From: CAXBBB01 sp963815505
GTDB taxonomy: Bacteria > Bacteroidota > Rhodothermia > Rhodothermales > BA12
NCBI GenBank assembly: GCA_963815505.1
Contig: CAWFGU010000015.1
Location: 62,001 to 126,000 of the forward strand
Length of the DNA: 64,000 nt
Direction of reading: 5' to 3'
In this document: positions 39,980 to 50,208 of the stretch, piece by piece
Layout: each line of letters begins with the position of its first letter
Numbering within the stretch: position 1 is the stretch's first letter
Position numbers and translations under genes: made by a program
Notes under the pieces: generated by a model
What the model was told of the DNA's origin: nothing
The model's database searches: none
The model's input: only the letters and a program-made list of their open reading frames with translations

Positions 39980-41078
39980 CGGCCTGCGACCGGACGATGA
40001 TTCTCCGCTCCTTGCGCTCGCCGATCAGCCATCGCCGGAGCGCGCCGCCCACGGCACCACCGAAGATCGCTCCCTCCATAGCTGCCGTCACCGCCTGAGC
40101 CATGGGGCCAAACGCCTCCTCGCCGAGCAGCACGCCGATGACGCCGAGCGAGAGTTGCGACTCGGAGAAGGCGCCAGCCAGCGCGTCCAGGCTGCCTCCC
40201 ATCAGCGTGCCGCCCAGCGCGACGACGCCCAGCGCGGCCAGCGACGTGGTAATTGCCGAGTAAACCGCGACTCGCCGACGCGGCGGATAGTTAGCGTGGC
40301 GAGCCGCGACCTGTGCGCCCAACCATACCGCGGCTCCTAACACGGCGCCCTCCAGCGCACCGGTCATGCGCGGCGGCACGACTCCGAACAGCAGTTCAAA
40401 CGCCTCCGTCGCGACGAAGTGGACGACAGCACCCACTACCAGTCCCCCGAGCGCAGCGCCCATCCCACGGAGCTTGGCCGATATCAGTCGCCCCGCCGCC
40501 ACGCCCGCGCCGACGCCCGCGCCCGCGATCATCGCGACGAGCACGTTGACGCCGGTCAGCACCACGAGCAGCGACAATCCGCTCTCGGGGTCGGTCCATG
40601 CGGCAGCCACTCCGTAGAAGATTCCGCCGCCTATGCCTGCGAGCGCTCCACCCGCTGCCCCTCGCCCGGCTCCGGCTCGCAGATACCGCCGCCGCCCTGT
40701 TTCAGCAGAGGTAAGGGGAAGCCGTGGGGGCAGCGCGTCGAGATCCGCCCCTTCGACTATGGCCAGCGCTTCCTCGACCTCAACGTCGGCGATGAAGCGG
40801 TAGCCGTGCCGAGGAACCGTCTCGATGAAATGCGGCTGGGCCGCGTCGTCGCCTAGCGCTTGCCGGATGGTTTTGACCGCCTGGGTCAGCGCCGCATCGC
40901 CAACGACTACGTCGCTCCACACCTCGCCGAAGAACCGCTCGCGCGAGACGCGTCCTCCCTGCTCCTCGACCAGCAACACGAGTACGTCGAAGTAGCGCGC
41001 GCTGAGCGGAACAGGAACCCCATTCCGAGTCAACGTGCGTTCAGGGGGATCGAGTTCGAAGCCGTCGAAGCGGTACAC
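39972..41078 (-). CDS. Membrane-anchored winged-helix regulator (OmpR/CadC-type DNA-binding domain)
   Basis: A 368-residue transcription regulator. The GTG at 41078 puts YRFDGFELDPPERTLTRNG at the N-terminus, as usual in this family. The winged helix runs to about residue 95 (VVGDAALTQAVKTIRQALGD, IETVPRHGYRFIADV). The remainder is a Gly/Ala-rich polytopic membrane region of perhaps six helices (GAAGGALAGIGGGIFYG, LVVLTGVNVLVAMIAGAGVGAG and so on). A one-component membrane sensor is suggested, like CadC in order but without its periplasmic domain. What it senses and regulates is unknown. Confidence 0.82.
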   Translation of the reverse strand: MYRFDGFELDPPERTLTRNGVPVPLSARYFDVLVLLVEEQGGRVSRERFFGEVWSDVVVGDAALTQAVKTIRQALGDDAAQPHFIETVPRHGYRFIADVEVEEALAIVEGADLDALPPRLPLTSAETGRRRYLRAGAGRGAAGGALAGIGGGIFYGVAAAWTDPESGLSLLVVLTGVNVLVAMIAGAGVGAGVAAGRLISAKLRGMGAALGGLVVGAVVHFVATEAFELLFGVVPPRMTGALEGAVLGAAVWLGAQVAARHANYPPRRRVAVYSAITTSLAALGVVALGGTLMGGSLDALAGAFSESQLSLGVIGVLLGEEAFGPMAQAVTAAMEGAIFGGAVGGALRRWLIGERKERRIIVRSQAVS

Positions 41079-41274
41079 GTGGTCAGGTGAGTCGGCGAGC
41101 AGAGAGCAATCGGCCCACGGCGAGGGCGGACGCCATACTACGACGCGCGGGCTGCTCGAATCGCCGCTATCGGCTGACCATGTCTCGCAAAAGGACGCAG
41201 CGCGATCGGAGGTGTCTGGCCGGAGCGGGCACGCGGGCTGTATCTTTTTGCCACAGCATCCGAGCCGGTTTTTT

Positions 41275-41700
41275 ATGGGACGCATCGTGGGTACCGTCGA
41301 CACGCCTGCCAAGCGCCGCAACGCGCACCTGCGCTCGTGCGCCGAAGTCGTCCGCCTGCTCGCGCAGCGCGCCGATTTCGGGTCCGAAGAGCGTGACATG
41401 GCAGCCTTTCTCGTCTTCAGCCTCAGAGGCATCTGGACCACCATCGACGAGAGCGCGCAGGTCTGGGACGACCGCGACTATTGGAAAAAAGCCGAAGCGC
41501 TCCGCCACAAATGGCGCTGGACGCGGGCGCAAGCCGATACCATCGAGCAGATCCTCCGGGCCGATACGCTCAACGCTCTGCCCGTCCACCTGATCGAACT
41601 CGTCGGCCACTTGGGCGACGTGACCGTGACGCAGATCACGCGCGACTCGGACTGGTGGGTCGGCGCCTACCGCGCGCTGATGAAGCAGAAGACAGCGTAA
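41275..41700 (+). CDS. Conserved-looking hypothetical protein
   Basis: A 141-residue protein not recognised. It has no signal peptide and is helical: AAFLVFSLRGIWTTIDESAQVWDDRDYWKKAEALRHKWRW split over two helices and Trp-rich, then IEQILRADTLNALPVHLIELV. Trp content is high. It is divergent from the regulator (196 bases apart) and could be its target, but that is only an inference from position. Confidence 0.65.
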   Translation: MGRIVGTVDTPAKRRNAHLRSCAEVVRLLAQRADFGSEERDMAAFLVFSLRGIWTTIDESAQVWDDRDYWKKAEALRHKWRWTRAQADTIEQILRADTLNALPVHLIELVGHLGDVTVTQITRDSDWWVGAYRALMKQKTA

Positions 41701-41713
41701 ACGCCGAGGCGCG

Positions 41714-42109
41714 TCACTTGCGAAAGACAAACGCCAGCCCCTCGGCGTCAATTACAATCGAGTTGCCGCGCAGCGTACCGGTAGATGTCTCGAACGAGTC
41801 ATCCTCGCGCGTCAGGCGAAGCGTGAGCGTTTCTCCGCTGATCGTGTAGGTACCGCCTACCTCGGTTTCGCTCCTGCCAGTCCTGCCCTCATTCGACTGG
41901 GTAATCACGACGTTGGCGATCACCCGTCGTTCTTCGAGTCGAATGAATCCGCTTTCGTACGTCCCCTCGCTGTCTATGGTGGCGGGCAGGGCCTGTCCGC
42001 CGACCGAAACGAGTGCATAGGTGCCGAGCGCGCCCTCGTCGTCGTTCGAGTCGCAGGCAGGAAGGGCGAGGAGCAGCAGCACTAGGGCCGCGCGAGAAAT
42101 AGTACGCAT
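41714..42109 (-). CDS. Lipocalin-like small lipoprotein
   Basis: A 131-residue protein with a lipobox (LALPACDS). The mature part reads as an eight-strand small barrel: LGTYALVSVGGQALPATI, VVITQSNEGR, EVGGTYTISGETLTLRLT and IVIDAEGLAFVFRK. This is the pattern of small lipocalin-like lipoproteins of Bacteroidota. No ligand can be named. Confidence 0.7.
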   Translation of the reverse strand: MRTISRAALVLLLLALPACDSNDDEGALGTYALVSVGGQALPATIDSEGTYESGFIRLEERRVIANVVITQSNEGRTGRSETEVGGTYTISGETLTLRLTREDDSFETSTGTLRGNSIVIDAEGLAFVFRK

Positions 42110-42202
42110 AGTATGAGAAAGCTGGATCACTAACGAATATAGTCTGCCAACCCCCTTCCCATCCCTCGTCACGGTGCTGCTCTTCCGTAACCAGATCACC
42201 GT

Positions 42203-42985
42203 CTACTCGCTGCTGAACCCGATGCCGAAGCCGAAGCCATTGAACGTGCCTTCGAAGTCGCCGGTCGGGTCGGTTCGGTGATCGTAGAAATAGCGCGCGA
42301 CGAGGGCAGGACGCAGCCAGCCGCCGATGGCGTTTTCTCCGGTGAGGCGCAGCGACACGTCGCTCATGATCTTGAACGAGGTGCCGTCGAAATCTGTCAC
42401 CATCGAACGTGCGCGCCTGGGTGACGGTCGTGAGGATGCCCAGGCGCAGCGCAGGAATTTCGAGCGCGTGGGCGGCCTGCAACCCCATGTCGATGCCGCC
42501 CACCGGAGACCCCTGCTGCTCACTGTTCGCCCCGGCCCCGCTGATCAGTCCACCGATGCCGACAGCGCCGACGAACGGGAGCCCTACCATCAGCCCAGTC
42601 TCTGCAGCGAGGTAGGATCGCACCGTCGAGGTAGAGCCATCCCCTACCGTTCTCGCGGCCGTTGAGAAACTCGGTTCCCGTATCGCAGTCGACTACCGCA
42701 CACCAGTCTGGTGCATCGTGCCCGTCACGTCGATCCGCATGTATCGGTAGAGGGGATCGCTGTATCCGACCCCCATGACGTAACCGCCGAGCGTATACGG
42801 CGCGTTCGACCCGCTGCTCGTAATGGCCTGCCCCGGCGTGGTGAAGGTGACGTCGTGAGAGATCAGTTGAACGGAAGGCCGACGAGAACGAGCGACTGGG
42901 GAGCACGCGGCGTGAAGCTGCCTGTTTGGGCAGAGGCGCCGAGGGGCAGCAGCGTGACGAGTGCGAGTAGAGCGATGCGGTGCAT
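42203..42985 (-). pseudogene. Outer-membrane beta-barrel protein, broken (frame breaks and in-frame TAG)
   Basis: From ATG 42985 there is a signal peptide (LLALVTLLPLGASAQ) and a short frame that stops at once. The next frame carries LISHDVTFTTPGQ and YVMGVGYSDPLYRYMRIDVTG, then an in-frame TAG (42693-42695), then the same frame continues with SYLAAETGLMVGLPFVGAVG and ALEIPALRLGILTTVTQ. After one extra base at about 42401 the final strands follow (SDVSLRLTGENAIGG, FNGFGFGIGFSSE). Alternating strands and the last aromatic-rich strand suggest a small barrel of about 259 residues. It is broken by up to three lesions, so it is either a decayed gene or poor sequence. Confidence 0.6.
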
Positions 42986-43040
42986 GAAGCCGAGTGGAGG
43001 ATGCAGGAGAGGATGAGGGGAGCAAGCGAGACGACGAGCG

Positions 43041-46000
43041 TCAGCGGCCCATCACGACGACGGTTTTGGCGATGCGCGACACCGTCGTGTTCGAGCACGA
43101 GCAGGTACGTTCCGGCTGCCAGCGATCCGGCGTCGAGGCTCGCGCGCTGCGGTCCGGCGGCCAGCGTTTGGTCGGCGAGGACGGCGACGCGGCGGCCCAT
43201 CAGGTCGTAGAGCGTCAGGCGAGCGTGTCCGGCGGTCGGAAGGGCGAAGGGGACGGTGGCGTTTCCGCTCGCCGGGTGCGGCCACGTGCCGTCGAGCGTC
43301 AGGGCGAGGGCAGATGCGTCGGCTTCGAGCGATGTGGCGACGGCCGACAGATCGAGGCGGGCCAGTCCGTAGGTGAACGTGCCGTTGTCGAACGTGCCGG
43401 AGTAGAGTTCGACTTGGCCGTCGGCGTCGAGGTCGGTGGAGAAGGCGAGGTCGGCGTTGGGAAAGCGCGTCTGAGCGCCCAGTCCGCCGGTCCCGCCACG
43501 GAAGATCACTAGGTCGGTGCTGCCGGTGTCGCGATCGCGAATCGTCCCGGCTAGGTCGAGCGCGCCGTCGCCGTTGAGGTCGACGAGTTGCAGGCTGCGC
43601 AGGTCGGACGAGACGACGGTCTGCCGCTCGGGAGCGCCGAACGATCCGGCTCCGAGCGATCCCGCCGACGCCGTGTTGCGCAGCACGACGAGTTCCTGTT
43701 GCGTGAAGTCGTCGCTCGCGTACGCGCCCTTACCGACCAGATCGGCCTTGACCGTCGCCGTCCACGTCGCCCACGGCATCGAGAAAGAGCGAGCCGCTGA
43801 ACTGGACGCTGTCGACGGCGAACGACGACTCGCTCAAATCCGAGACGCCCGCGTTTCGCATCGTGACGACCACGGAGCCTTCGGAGTTGAAGCGCGAGTA
43901 GGCCAGGTCGACCCTGCCGTCGCCGTCGAAATCCTCGTCCCACAACGCGACGTCGCTCTGGCTGAACAGGCGGCCGTTGTAGGGCCACGACGCCTGTTTG
44001 CCGAAGCGGAGCGCGCCCGGTCCGCTCAGGTTTTCCATCGCAATGATCTCGCCCTGGCGCAGGACGACGATCAACTCGTCGCGTCCGTCGCCGTTGAGGT
44101 CGACGGCGCTCATGCCTGCCGGTGCGGATTCGAACTCCAACTGGACGCCCGGCGCGAACGCGAGCGTGTCGCCGTTGCTGCGGTTGAGCGAGATCGTGAT
44201 CAGGCCCGATTCGTCGCGGCGAAAGAGCGCGACGGCGATGTCGAGCCGTCCGTCGCCGTCCAGATCGTGGCGCATCGTCGACTGGCGGAAGTCGTTCTGG
44301 TAGTTTGCCGCCACGTAACCTTGCGCCGTCGCCGGTTCGCCCCAGCCGGTTCCATTCGCGAGCGCCGGGTGGACGAGCACGTTGGTGATCTGATCGAGCC
44401 GCATCAGGTCCAGCTTCCCGTCGCCGTTCATGTCGGCCACGTCCCAGCGGTTGCCGTAGCTGGCGTTGGTGTTGCGCGTCGAGAAGAGCGTGTCGCGTCC
44501 GGCGATGCCGTCGGGATTGAACGGATACGTCTGCGTCCGGCTGACGCGCACCAGCGGGCCGTCGGCTGCACTCCCGCCGCTGGCGACGCGCACGCGACCG
44601 GCGATGACCCCGCGCGGCACCCGAACGGTGAGTTGCGTCGCCGACTGCGCCGTCACCTCGCCCTCGACCAATCCGACGAACGCCCTGGCGTCGCCCGAAA
44701 AGCCTGTTCCATCGACCGTAATCGACTCACCAGCGACGACCGAAAGCGGCGTGACCGCAGAGATGGTCACGCCAGCGTCAGCCGCTCCGGTAGAGAACGG
44801 AACGCCCGAAGACCACGGACCGACCATCAGCCCCGCCGTCGCTCGGACGCGGGCGAACAGCGAAGCGTTGGCAGGCAATCTGCGCAGCGTCAGGCTACCG
44901 TTCGCACTTCCGCCGACGCGCACGATGCCGGTCGAGTCGAACGCCGCCGATGTGTTGACCTCGACTTCGTACCGAACGGCCTCAGCGACAGCCGTCCACG
45001 CGAATGAGGCAGCAGCGCCGGTCGGCGTTACTGTCAACGTCGGCGCAGTCAGAGTCGGCGTGCCTGCGATCCAGTCGACCGTAGCCGCTTCGCCCTCTTG
45101 CCCCCGGCTGTTGATGGCGCGGATGGAAAGGAAAACGCGGTTATTGGGGCGCGTCTGAACGGGCGGAACGACGAACGCCGTGTCGGACGTGACGTAGCGA
45201 GCGGCGTAGTCGGCGGCAAAACTGTTGCGCGTCTCGACGGTGACGGCATAGCGCTGAGCCGCTCGGACGCTCGTCCAGAGCGCAGCGATAGGGCCGGTGC
45301 GCGTCGGCGTCGGGCTGCCTGCTGCGGGCGTGAGGATCGTCGGCTTGGGCAGGTTGGCGTCGTCGAACGTCATGAAGCGGACCGAACTGGCACGAAAGCC
45401 CTCGCGTCCGCCCTGGAGCGAGTACATGGTCACTCGATAGGTTGTCGCACCCGCGAGGAGCGGCGAGGTGAGAAGCGCGCTGGTCACACTGCCACCGCTG
45501 ATCGTGTCGGACACTATGGGGAAATACGTGAACGACGAATCCGCCGTTCGGATCCGGGACGCCGCGCTCGAGCAGAATCGTGTAGCCTTCGGCGCCCGAC
45601 ACGGCGTTCCACTCGACGCGGATCCCGTTCTCGAACGCAATGCCGGTCTGCCCACTCGTCGGCGACGTGATCACTGGGCGCGGCGATGTTGGGCGGCGGC
45701 GCTTCGGTCGTGATCGCGATGCCCGGCGTCTCGGCCCCGGCGATCACGCCGACGCGCGCTCGGACACTCCACGTGTAGGTGCGGCTGCCTTGCAAGTTGG
45801 TGACCTTGAAGGTGTCGGCAAGCGAGAAGCGCTGCGTGAAGCTCTGGGGATTCGAGGCAATCGTCAGGTCGTAGCCCGTCGCTCCCGGCGACCGGCGTCC
45901 ACGAGAAGCGGACGTCGCGGATAGGGCACGCCGGTCCCCGCCATCGGGCGGATCTGCGTCGGCGCATCGGGTTGAGCGACCGGGCTGAGCGCACCCAGCG

Positions 46001-47330
46001 TCAGATCGGACGTGTTGAACGGCACGACGACGGTCTGCGGATAACCCGGCGGTAGCAAGAGAAACGACTGCGAGCCGTTGCGCGGCGTGTCGGAGAAGGC
46101 AATCGCTGTCGCACCGCGCGCGTCGCCTGCCCGCAGCAGCGGGTTGCCGACCGACGCCGGAGTCGAAGCCGTCAGGCTGCCGTCCGCCGACGCGTACTTG
46201 CGAATGCCGACCGAGAACGTGTAGACCGATCCGCCATCGACGGATAGGCCGAGATTGTTGAAGCCGTTGTCTTCGCCTGTGTTACCCGCCCAGCGAAAGG
46301 TGCCCGCAGCCGAGATCGACGCCAAAAAGGCCTTGCTCGCGTTGGTGCGGCGCAGCGTGACTTCGGTCGGCTTGGACGGGTCGAGCGCGACGCCCCAGAA
46401 GTCGTTGGACGAGGTCAAGCCGCCGCCCAGGTAGAGGTCGCCGTTGGCGTCGACCGTCAGCGCGTCCGGCGTGTCGCCGCCGACGGTCGGAGCGAAGCGC
46501 CACGTTTCGGCCACCGTTCGAGGCGTCGTGCCGGGCCAGCGTGTAGCCGCGCGCGCCGGTCATGTCGAGCACGCTGAGCACGTAGACGCTACCGCCTCCC
46601 GCCGCAATCTGCGTGCCTCGAACGCGCCGGTACGACGTACTCGACGCGAGCCATCCGCCGGCTCGAGCGCCACGAGCGACGGCGCAGACGACGGCAACGC
46701 TGTCGGCTGTCGGGTCGACGTCGACGCGCCGACGCGACCGAGAGGTAGAGCCGCTGCCCGTCCGACGCGAACGGCTGGCCGACGATCGAGAAGTGCGACT
46801 CGCTGTGCACGACCTGCTGACCGCCCCATTCGAGCGCGTCCGTCGCCCCGTCGAAGCGCGCCACGAAGCCCGTCGCCCCGCATTCGCTCCATCCAGCGGC
46901 CGCCCGACGATCAGCGTCTCGCTCGACGGATCGAGGTCCATCGTGATGCCGGTCGACAGCAGGCCCTGAATCGCCACGTCGCCGTCCGGCAGGACCGCGA
47001 TCAGCGTTTGGGCGCGCGGATTCGGCTCCGACAAAGCTCAGCGCCGACGAACTTGTGCGCCCACGTCAGATTGCCCGACGCGTCGAAGCGTGCCACGAAC
47101 GTGGCACCGTTGGGCGAGGTCGTCTTGAGCGCCGTCCGAGCCGCGGTCGCACTCAGCGCGAGCGAGTCGTTGAAGGTGCCGGTGACGTAGAAACTACCGT
47201 CGGGCGCGAGTTGGATGTCGGTAACGCCGACGCTCGCGTTCGCGCCCAGACTGACGACAGGAACAGGGTACTGCGCGTAGGCGGGAGTGGCGAGAACGAG
47301 CAGTCCGAGGAGGACGAAGAGGCGGCGCAT
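43041..47330 (-). CDS. Large T9SS-sorted surface protein with FG-GAP, FnIII and IPT domains (about a dozen frame breaks)
   Basis: A secreted surface protein of about 1426 residues when joined across the breaks. From ATG 47330: signal peptide (LLVLATPAYAQ); beta-propeller-like repeats (ATFVARFDASGNLTWAHKF, then FVARFDGATDALEWGG, LYLGGGLTSSNDFWGV); fibronectin type III-like modules (TGYDLTIASNPQSF, YTILLERGV); an IPT/TIG domain (ITVDGTGFSGDARAFVG); FG-GAP repeats with calcium loops (DMNGDGKLDLM, DLDGDGRLDIAV, DLNGDGRDELIV, DFDGDGRVDLAY, DLNGDGALDLAG); and a type A T9SS sorting domain (VPFALPTAGHARLTLYDLMGRRVAVL to GTYLLVLEHDG). The sorting domain ends at TGA 43041 only after the last break. SprA and PorQ in this window belong to the system that would export it. 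Confidence 0.75.
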
Positions 47331-47414
47331 GGGCGTGGCGGATTAGGTGCATCTTCACGCTACCTATTCGGCCACCCACTGTGCGTCCCCGGATTCGGGT
47401 ATTCCCTCCGCACC

Positions 47415-48704
47415 CTACTCGACGCGCTCGCCGAGCGTCTCAGGGTGATCTTTCAGCATCAGACCCGTCGTGCGCCCGTCCGCGCCTATGACGAACTCCC
47501 ACGTCAGGTCCTGCCCGCCGAAGTAGAACACCGTTTCCGACGCCGGAATCAGCGGCTCGCTTCCGCCCGCGCCCTCGGGTTCGAGGTGCAGTTGACCGTC
47601 TTCGAGCGTGATGTGGAGCAGTCCCATCCCCGAGCTGTAGCTGCCGACGTGCCGCGCCAGAACGTCGTCCGGCACATCCGCAATCGGCCGGGCCGAGGGC
47701 AAGTCGAATGGTTCGCCGTTCCATATCGCGATCGCGGCGGTGAGGATGGCCGTGCGATGAACGCCTGCCCCGGCTATCAGGATCGCGTACGTCGTGCCGC
47801 TGTCGCGCTCGCGCCAGAGGGCGGACTTGGCGCGTTCCCCATCGCCCATGTGGCCGATCAGCGCGCGCGGCTCGTCGACGATCGCGCGTCCGAACACGTA
47901 CCCACTCACCGAGCCGTCGGCCAGTGTCGGCGGGTGCTGCGCGGCGCGGACCAGCGAGTCGGGCAGGAGTCGACCGCCCCAGAAGGCGTCGTCGAAGGCG
48001 AGCAGGTCCAAAGCCGACGCCGTGACGACCTCGCCGCCGCCGCCCGCCCAGGCCGCCCACTCGATCTCGCCGGACGAACCGATCCGAGCGTCCGACATCT
48101 CGGCGGGGATCGCCACGCGGCTGCGCACCACGTCGGCGTAGGACTGCCCCGACACGGCTTCGAGCAGCGCGCCGAGCGTCTCGTAGTTGGCGTTGTCGTA
48201 GTCGTACCGCGCACCCGGCTCAAACGCCAGACCCGGCCGGTGCGTGTCGATCAGAGCGAGCAGGTCGGCAGTCGTGACGGCGCGCGTCGTGTCGCGGTGA
48301 GCGGTGAGCGTGGTGAGGAAATGCAGGCCGCTGGTGTGGTTGAGCAGGTGACGCACTGTCACCGCTGGGTACGGCCACGGATCGAGATAGCGCCCGACCG
48401 GAGCGTCGAGACTGACGGCTCCATCGGCCACGAGCGAGAGTATGGCGGTAGCCGTCATCGCTTTACTGACCGAAGCGAGGTAGATCGGCGTCTGTGGCGT
48501 CACGTCCTGCCCTTCGTAGTCGCCGACGGCGAAGGCGTAGACCACCCGCCCGGTGGAGTCCGAGATGGCGAACGCGCCGTCGAACAGCCCATCGGCATGG
48601 AGGGCCGTAAACACCGAGTCGAGGCGCGCGGCACGCGGATCGGTCGGCTGAGCGTGCGCGGCAGAGGAAAAGGCGAGGAGCAGGATCGACGCGAGGAGGC
48701 GCAT
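47415..48704 (-). CDS. Exported serine hydrolase, class C beta-lactamase fold
   Basis: A 429-residue exported hydrolase with signal peptide (LLLAFSSAAHAQ). The catalytic motifs are SVSK in YLASVSKAMTAT, YDN in RYDYDNANYET, and GHMGDG in place of the third (KTG/HxG) motif. A C-terminal strand domain of about 100 residues (DVLARHVGSYSSG to TTGLMLKDHPETLGE) is typical of DUF3471-bearing members. The frame is intact. The substrate is unknown; esterase or D-Ala peptidase activity are as likely as beta-lactamase. This is the second such enzyme in the window. Confidence 0.88.
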   Translation of the reverse strand: MRLLASILLLAFSSAAHAQPTDPRAARLDSVFTALHADGLFDGAFAISDSTGRVVYAFAVGDYEGQDVTPQTPIYLASVSKAMTATAILSLVADGAVSLDAPVGRYLDPWPYPAVTVRHLLNHTSGLHFLTTLTAHRDTTRAVTTADLLALIDTHRPGLAFEPGARYDYDNANYETLGALLEAVSGQSYADVVRSRVAIPAEMSDARIGSSGEIEWAAWAGGGGEVVTASALDLLAFDDAFWGGRLLPDSLVRAAQHPPTLADGSVSGYVFGRAIVDEPRALIGHMGDGERAKSALWRERDSGTTYAILIAGAGVHRTAILTAAIAIWNGEPFDLPSARPIADVPDDVLARHVGSYSSGMGLLHITLEDGQLHLEPEGAGGSEPLIPASETVFYFGGQDLTWEFVIGADGRTTGLMLKDHPETLGERVE

Positions 48705-48767
48705 GAATCGAGAGAAGAGAAGTAGTCGTTTGGACCAGACACCGAACGCGCCGGTTCGTTGCTCCGA

Positions 48768-49142
48768 CTACGCCGCTCCGGTCCGAAACGTGACCTCGGC
48801 GCGGTCGGTCGTGCCGCCGACGGGCGGGTTCGGTTTGCGGACGGTGACTTCGGCCCAGAGGGCGTCGGGATAGAGTGCGTGCGCGCCGGTTGCGATCAGG
48901 TAGGCGAGGCGCTCGATCAGGTAGAAACGGTTTTCCATGACCGTCCGCTTGGCGAGGGCGTACAGCTTTTCGTAGTCGACGGTCTGGGCGAGGTCGTCGG
49001 CTTGGGCGGCGGCGGCAAAGCGGTTGACCGGCAGGCCGACCGACACGTCGACTTCGAAGCGTCCGCCGATGGCGTGCTCTTCGCGCATGACGCCGTGGTG
49101 TGCGTAGAAGGCGGCGTTGACGAGGCGGACGATGGCGGGCAT
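48768..49142 (-). CDS. folB: Dihydroneopterin aldolase
   Basis: Cleaves 7,8-dihydroneopterin to 6-hydroxymethyl-dihydropterin in folate synthesis. The 124-residue protein has the family pattern NAAFYAHHGVMREEHAIGGRFEVDV with the conserved Tyr, His and Glu, TVDYEKLY, the helix VMENRFYLIERLAYLIA, and VRKPNPPV with the catalytic Lys. The ATG at 49142 fits the family N-terminus; a longer frame upstream is not coding-like. It follows ten bases after the haem-lipoprotein gene, so the two are probably co-transcribed. Confidence 0.93.
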   Translation of the reverse strand: MPAIVRLVNAAFYAHHGVMREEHAIGGRFEVDVSVGLPVNRFAAAAQADDLAQTVDYEKLYALAKRTVMENRFYLIERLAYLIATGAHALYPDALWAEVTVRKPNPPVGGTTDRAEVTFRTGAA

Positions 49143-49152
49143 GAGCGGTGGT

Positions 49153-50079
49153 TTACAGATCGAGGTCGACGAGAAGCTGCTGGCCCTCGGCGTCGAGCGC
49201 GTTGGCCTGGCGAAGGGTGCGCAGGTGGGCAGCATAGAACGTGGCGTAGAGACCGAGCACGTGATCGTCGCGCCTGAGGTGCTCGTCGAAGCGGGCAACC
49301 AGATCCGAGTCGCGCCACGCGTCGGGGACGTAAAGAACCTGGGGACCGTGCGCGCCGTCTGGTGCCTGAGCGGGAAACGATGCCTCCGGCTCAAAGGCGC
49401 GCTGGCCCAGGTGGCAGCCGACGCACTGCGTCGGCGCGTTGAGCGCGCGCGGAGCGGGCTGGGTCCGGCCCGCCAGATTGCCCTCGCCGTCGTAGACCAT
49501 GAAGTCCCAGAAGCCATCGGCGCGCCGCTGCTTGACGGTCGTCTCGACGAGCGTGCTGTCGCTGCCCCTCGTGTCCCAGTGCTCGCCGACCAGAAGCGTG
49601 CCGACGGGGTAGACGACGCGTCCGCTGTCGGCGAATGCGCGCAAGGCCGATTGCAGCGCCGCTTCGGGTACGCAGACGCGGCGCGCGTGCTGCGTCATCA
49701 CGCCTCTGCCCTCGGTGCAGAAGCCGTCGCGGTAGCTGCGGTCCGGGTCGAGGGCGTCCATCGTCGGCGGCAGATCGCGCGCATCGGCGTAGGTGGCCTG
49801 AACCCACGCGCGGATCTCGTCGCGTGTCGCGGCTCCGTCCCCATTGGCGTCGAGCGTGCCGGGGAGCCGGGCGGCATCGGCGAATACGGCGTTTCCATCG
49901 CGCGTGAGCAGGCCCGATGCGAACGGATCGGCGGCGTCCGGTCCCGCATACGAACCGAACAGAAACGCCAGCGCCGGACCTCGCACGTCGCCGTCGATGC
50001 GTATGCCCGCGCCGGTTTCGGGCGAGGCGCAGCCGGTCCACGCAGCGATCAGAGCGAAGAGGAAGAGTGAGCGGTACAC
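49153..50079 (-). CDS. Haem-binding lipoprotein, cytochrome P460-like, with EF-hand-like loop
   Basis: A 308-residue lipoprotein (lipobox IAAWTGCAS). Residues about 90-105 have a calcium-loop look (TLDANGDGAATRDEI). Further on, YPVGTLLVGEHW to FWDFMVYDGEGNLAG resembles the cytochrome P460 fold, and CVGCH is a c-type haem site. It may be a periplasmic electron-transfer or oxidoreductase protein. The start is the GTG at 50079; a TTG at 50103 is the alternative. It lies upstream of folB. Confidence 0.65.
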   Translation of the reverse strand: MYRSLFLFALIAAWTGCASPETGAGIRIDGDVRGPALAFLFGSYAGPDAADPFASGLLTRDGNAVFADAARLPGTLDANGDGAATRDEIRAWVQATYADARDLPPTMDALDPDRSYRDGFCTEGRGVMTQHARRVCVPEAALQSALRAFADSGRVVYPVGTLLVGEHWDTRGSDSTLVETTVKQRRADGFWDFMVYDGEGNLAGRTQPAPRALNAPTQCVGCHLGQRAFEPEASFPAQAPDGAHGPQVLYVPDAWRDSDLVARFDEHLRRDDHVLGLYATFYAAHLRTLRQANALDAEGQQLLVDLDL

Positions 50080-50208
50080 GGCGGAAGTCGAGGTGGAACG
50101 CAAAGATAGCAGGATCCCGGCGCGAGTGCGGCAATCGCATTTTCACAGCGAGCGACGGATCGTTCCGTTATTTACGACACTCCCCCCTCCGGCCCGCCGC
50201 TGCTCACC

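Noticed and set aside
45675..45923. CCC-N as a common slippery site for +1 frameshifting
   Set aside because: Sites 45675, 45923 and 31485 do have CCC before the extra base, which is a known +1-prone codon, but most other sites have unrelated codons, so it does not explain the set.
43779..47330. Several separate small genes in place of one surface protein
   Set aside because: Propeller, FnIII, IPT, FG-GAP and sorting domains continue in order exactly where frames change, none of the later fragments has its own signal peptide, and the parts add up to a normal T9SS cargo layout.
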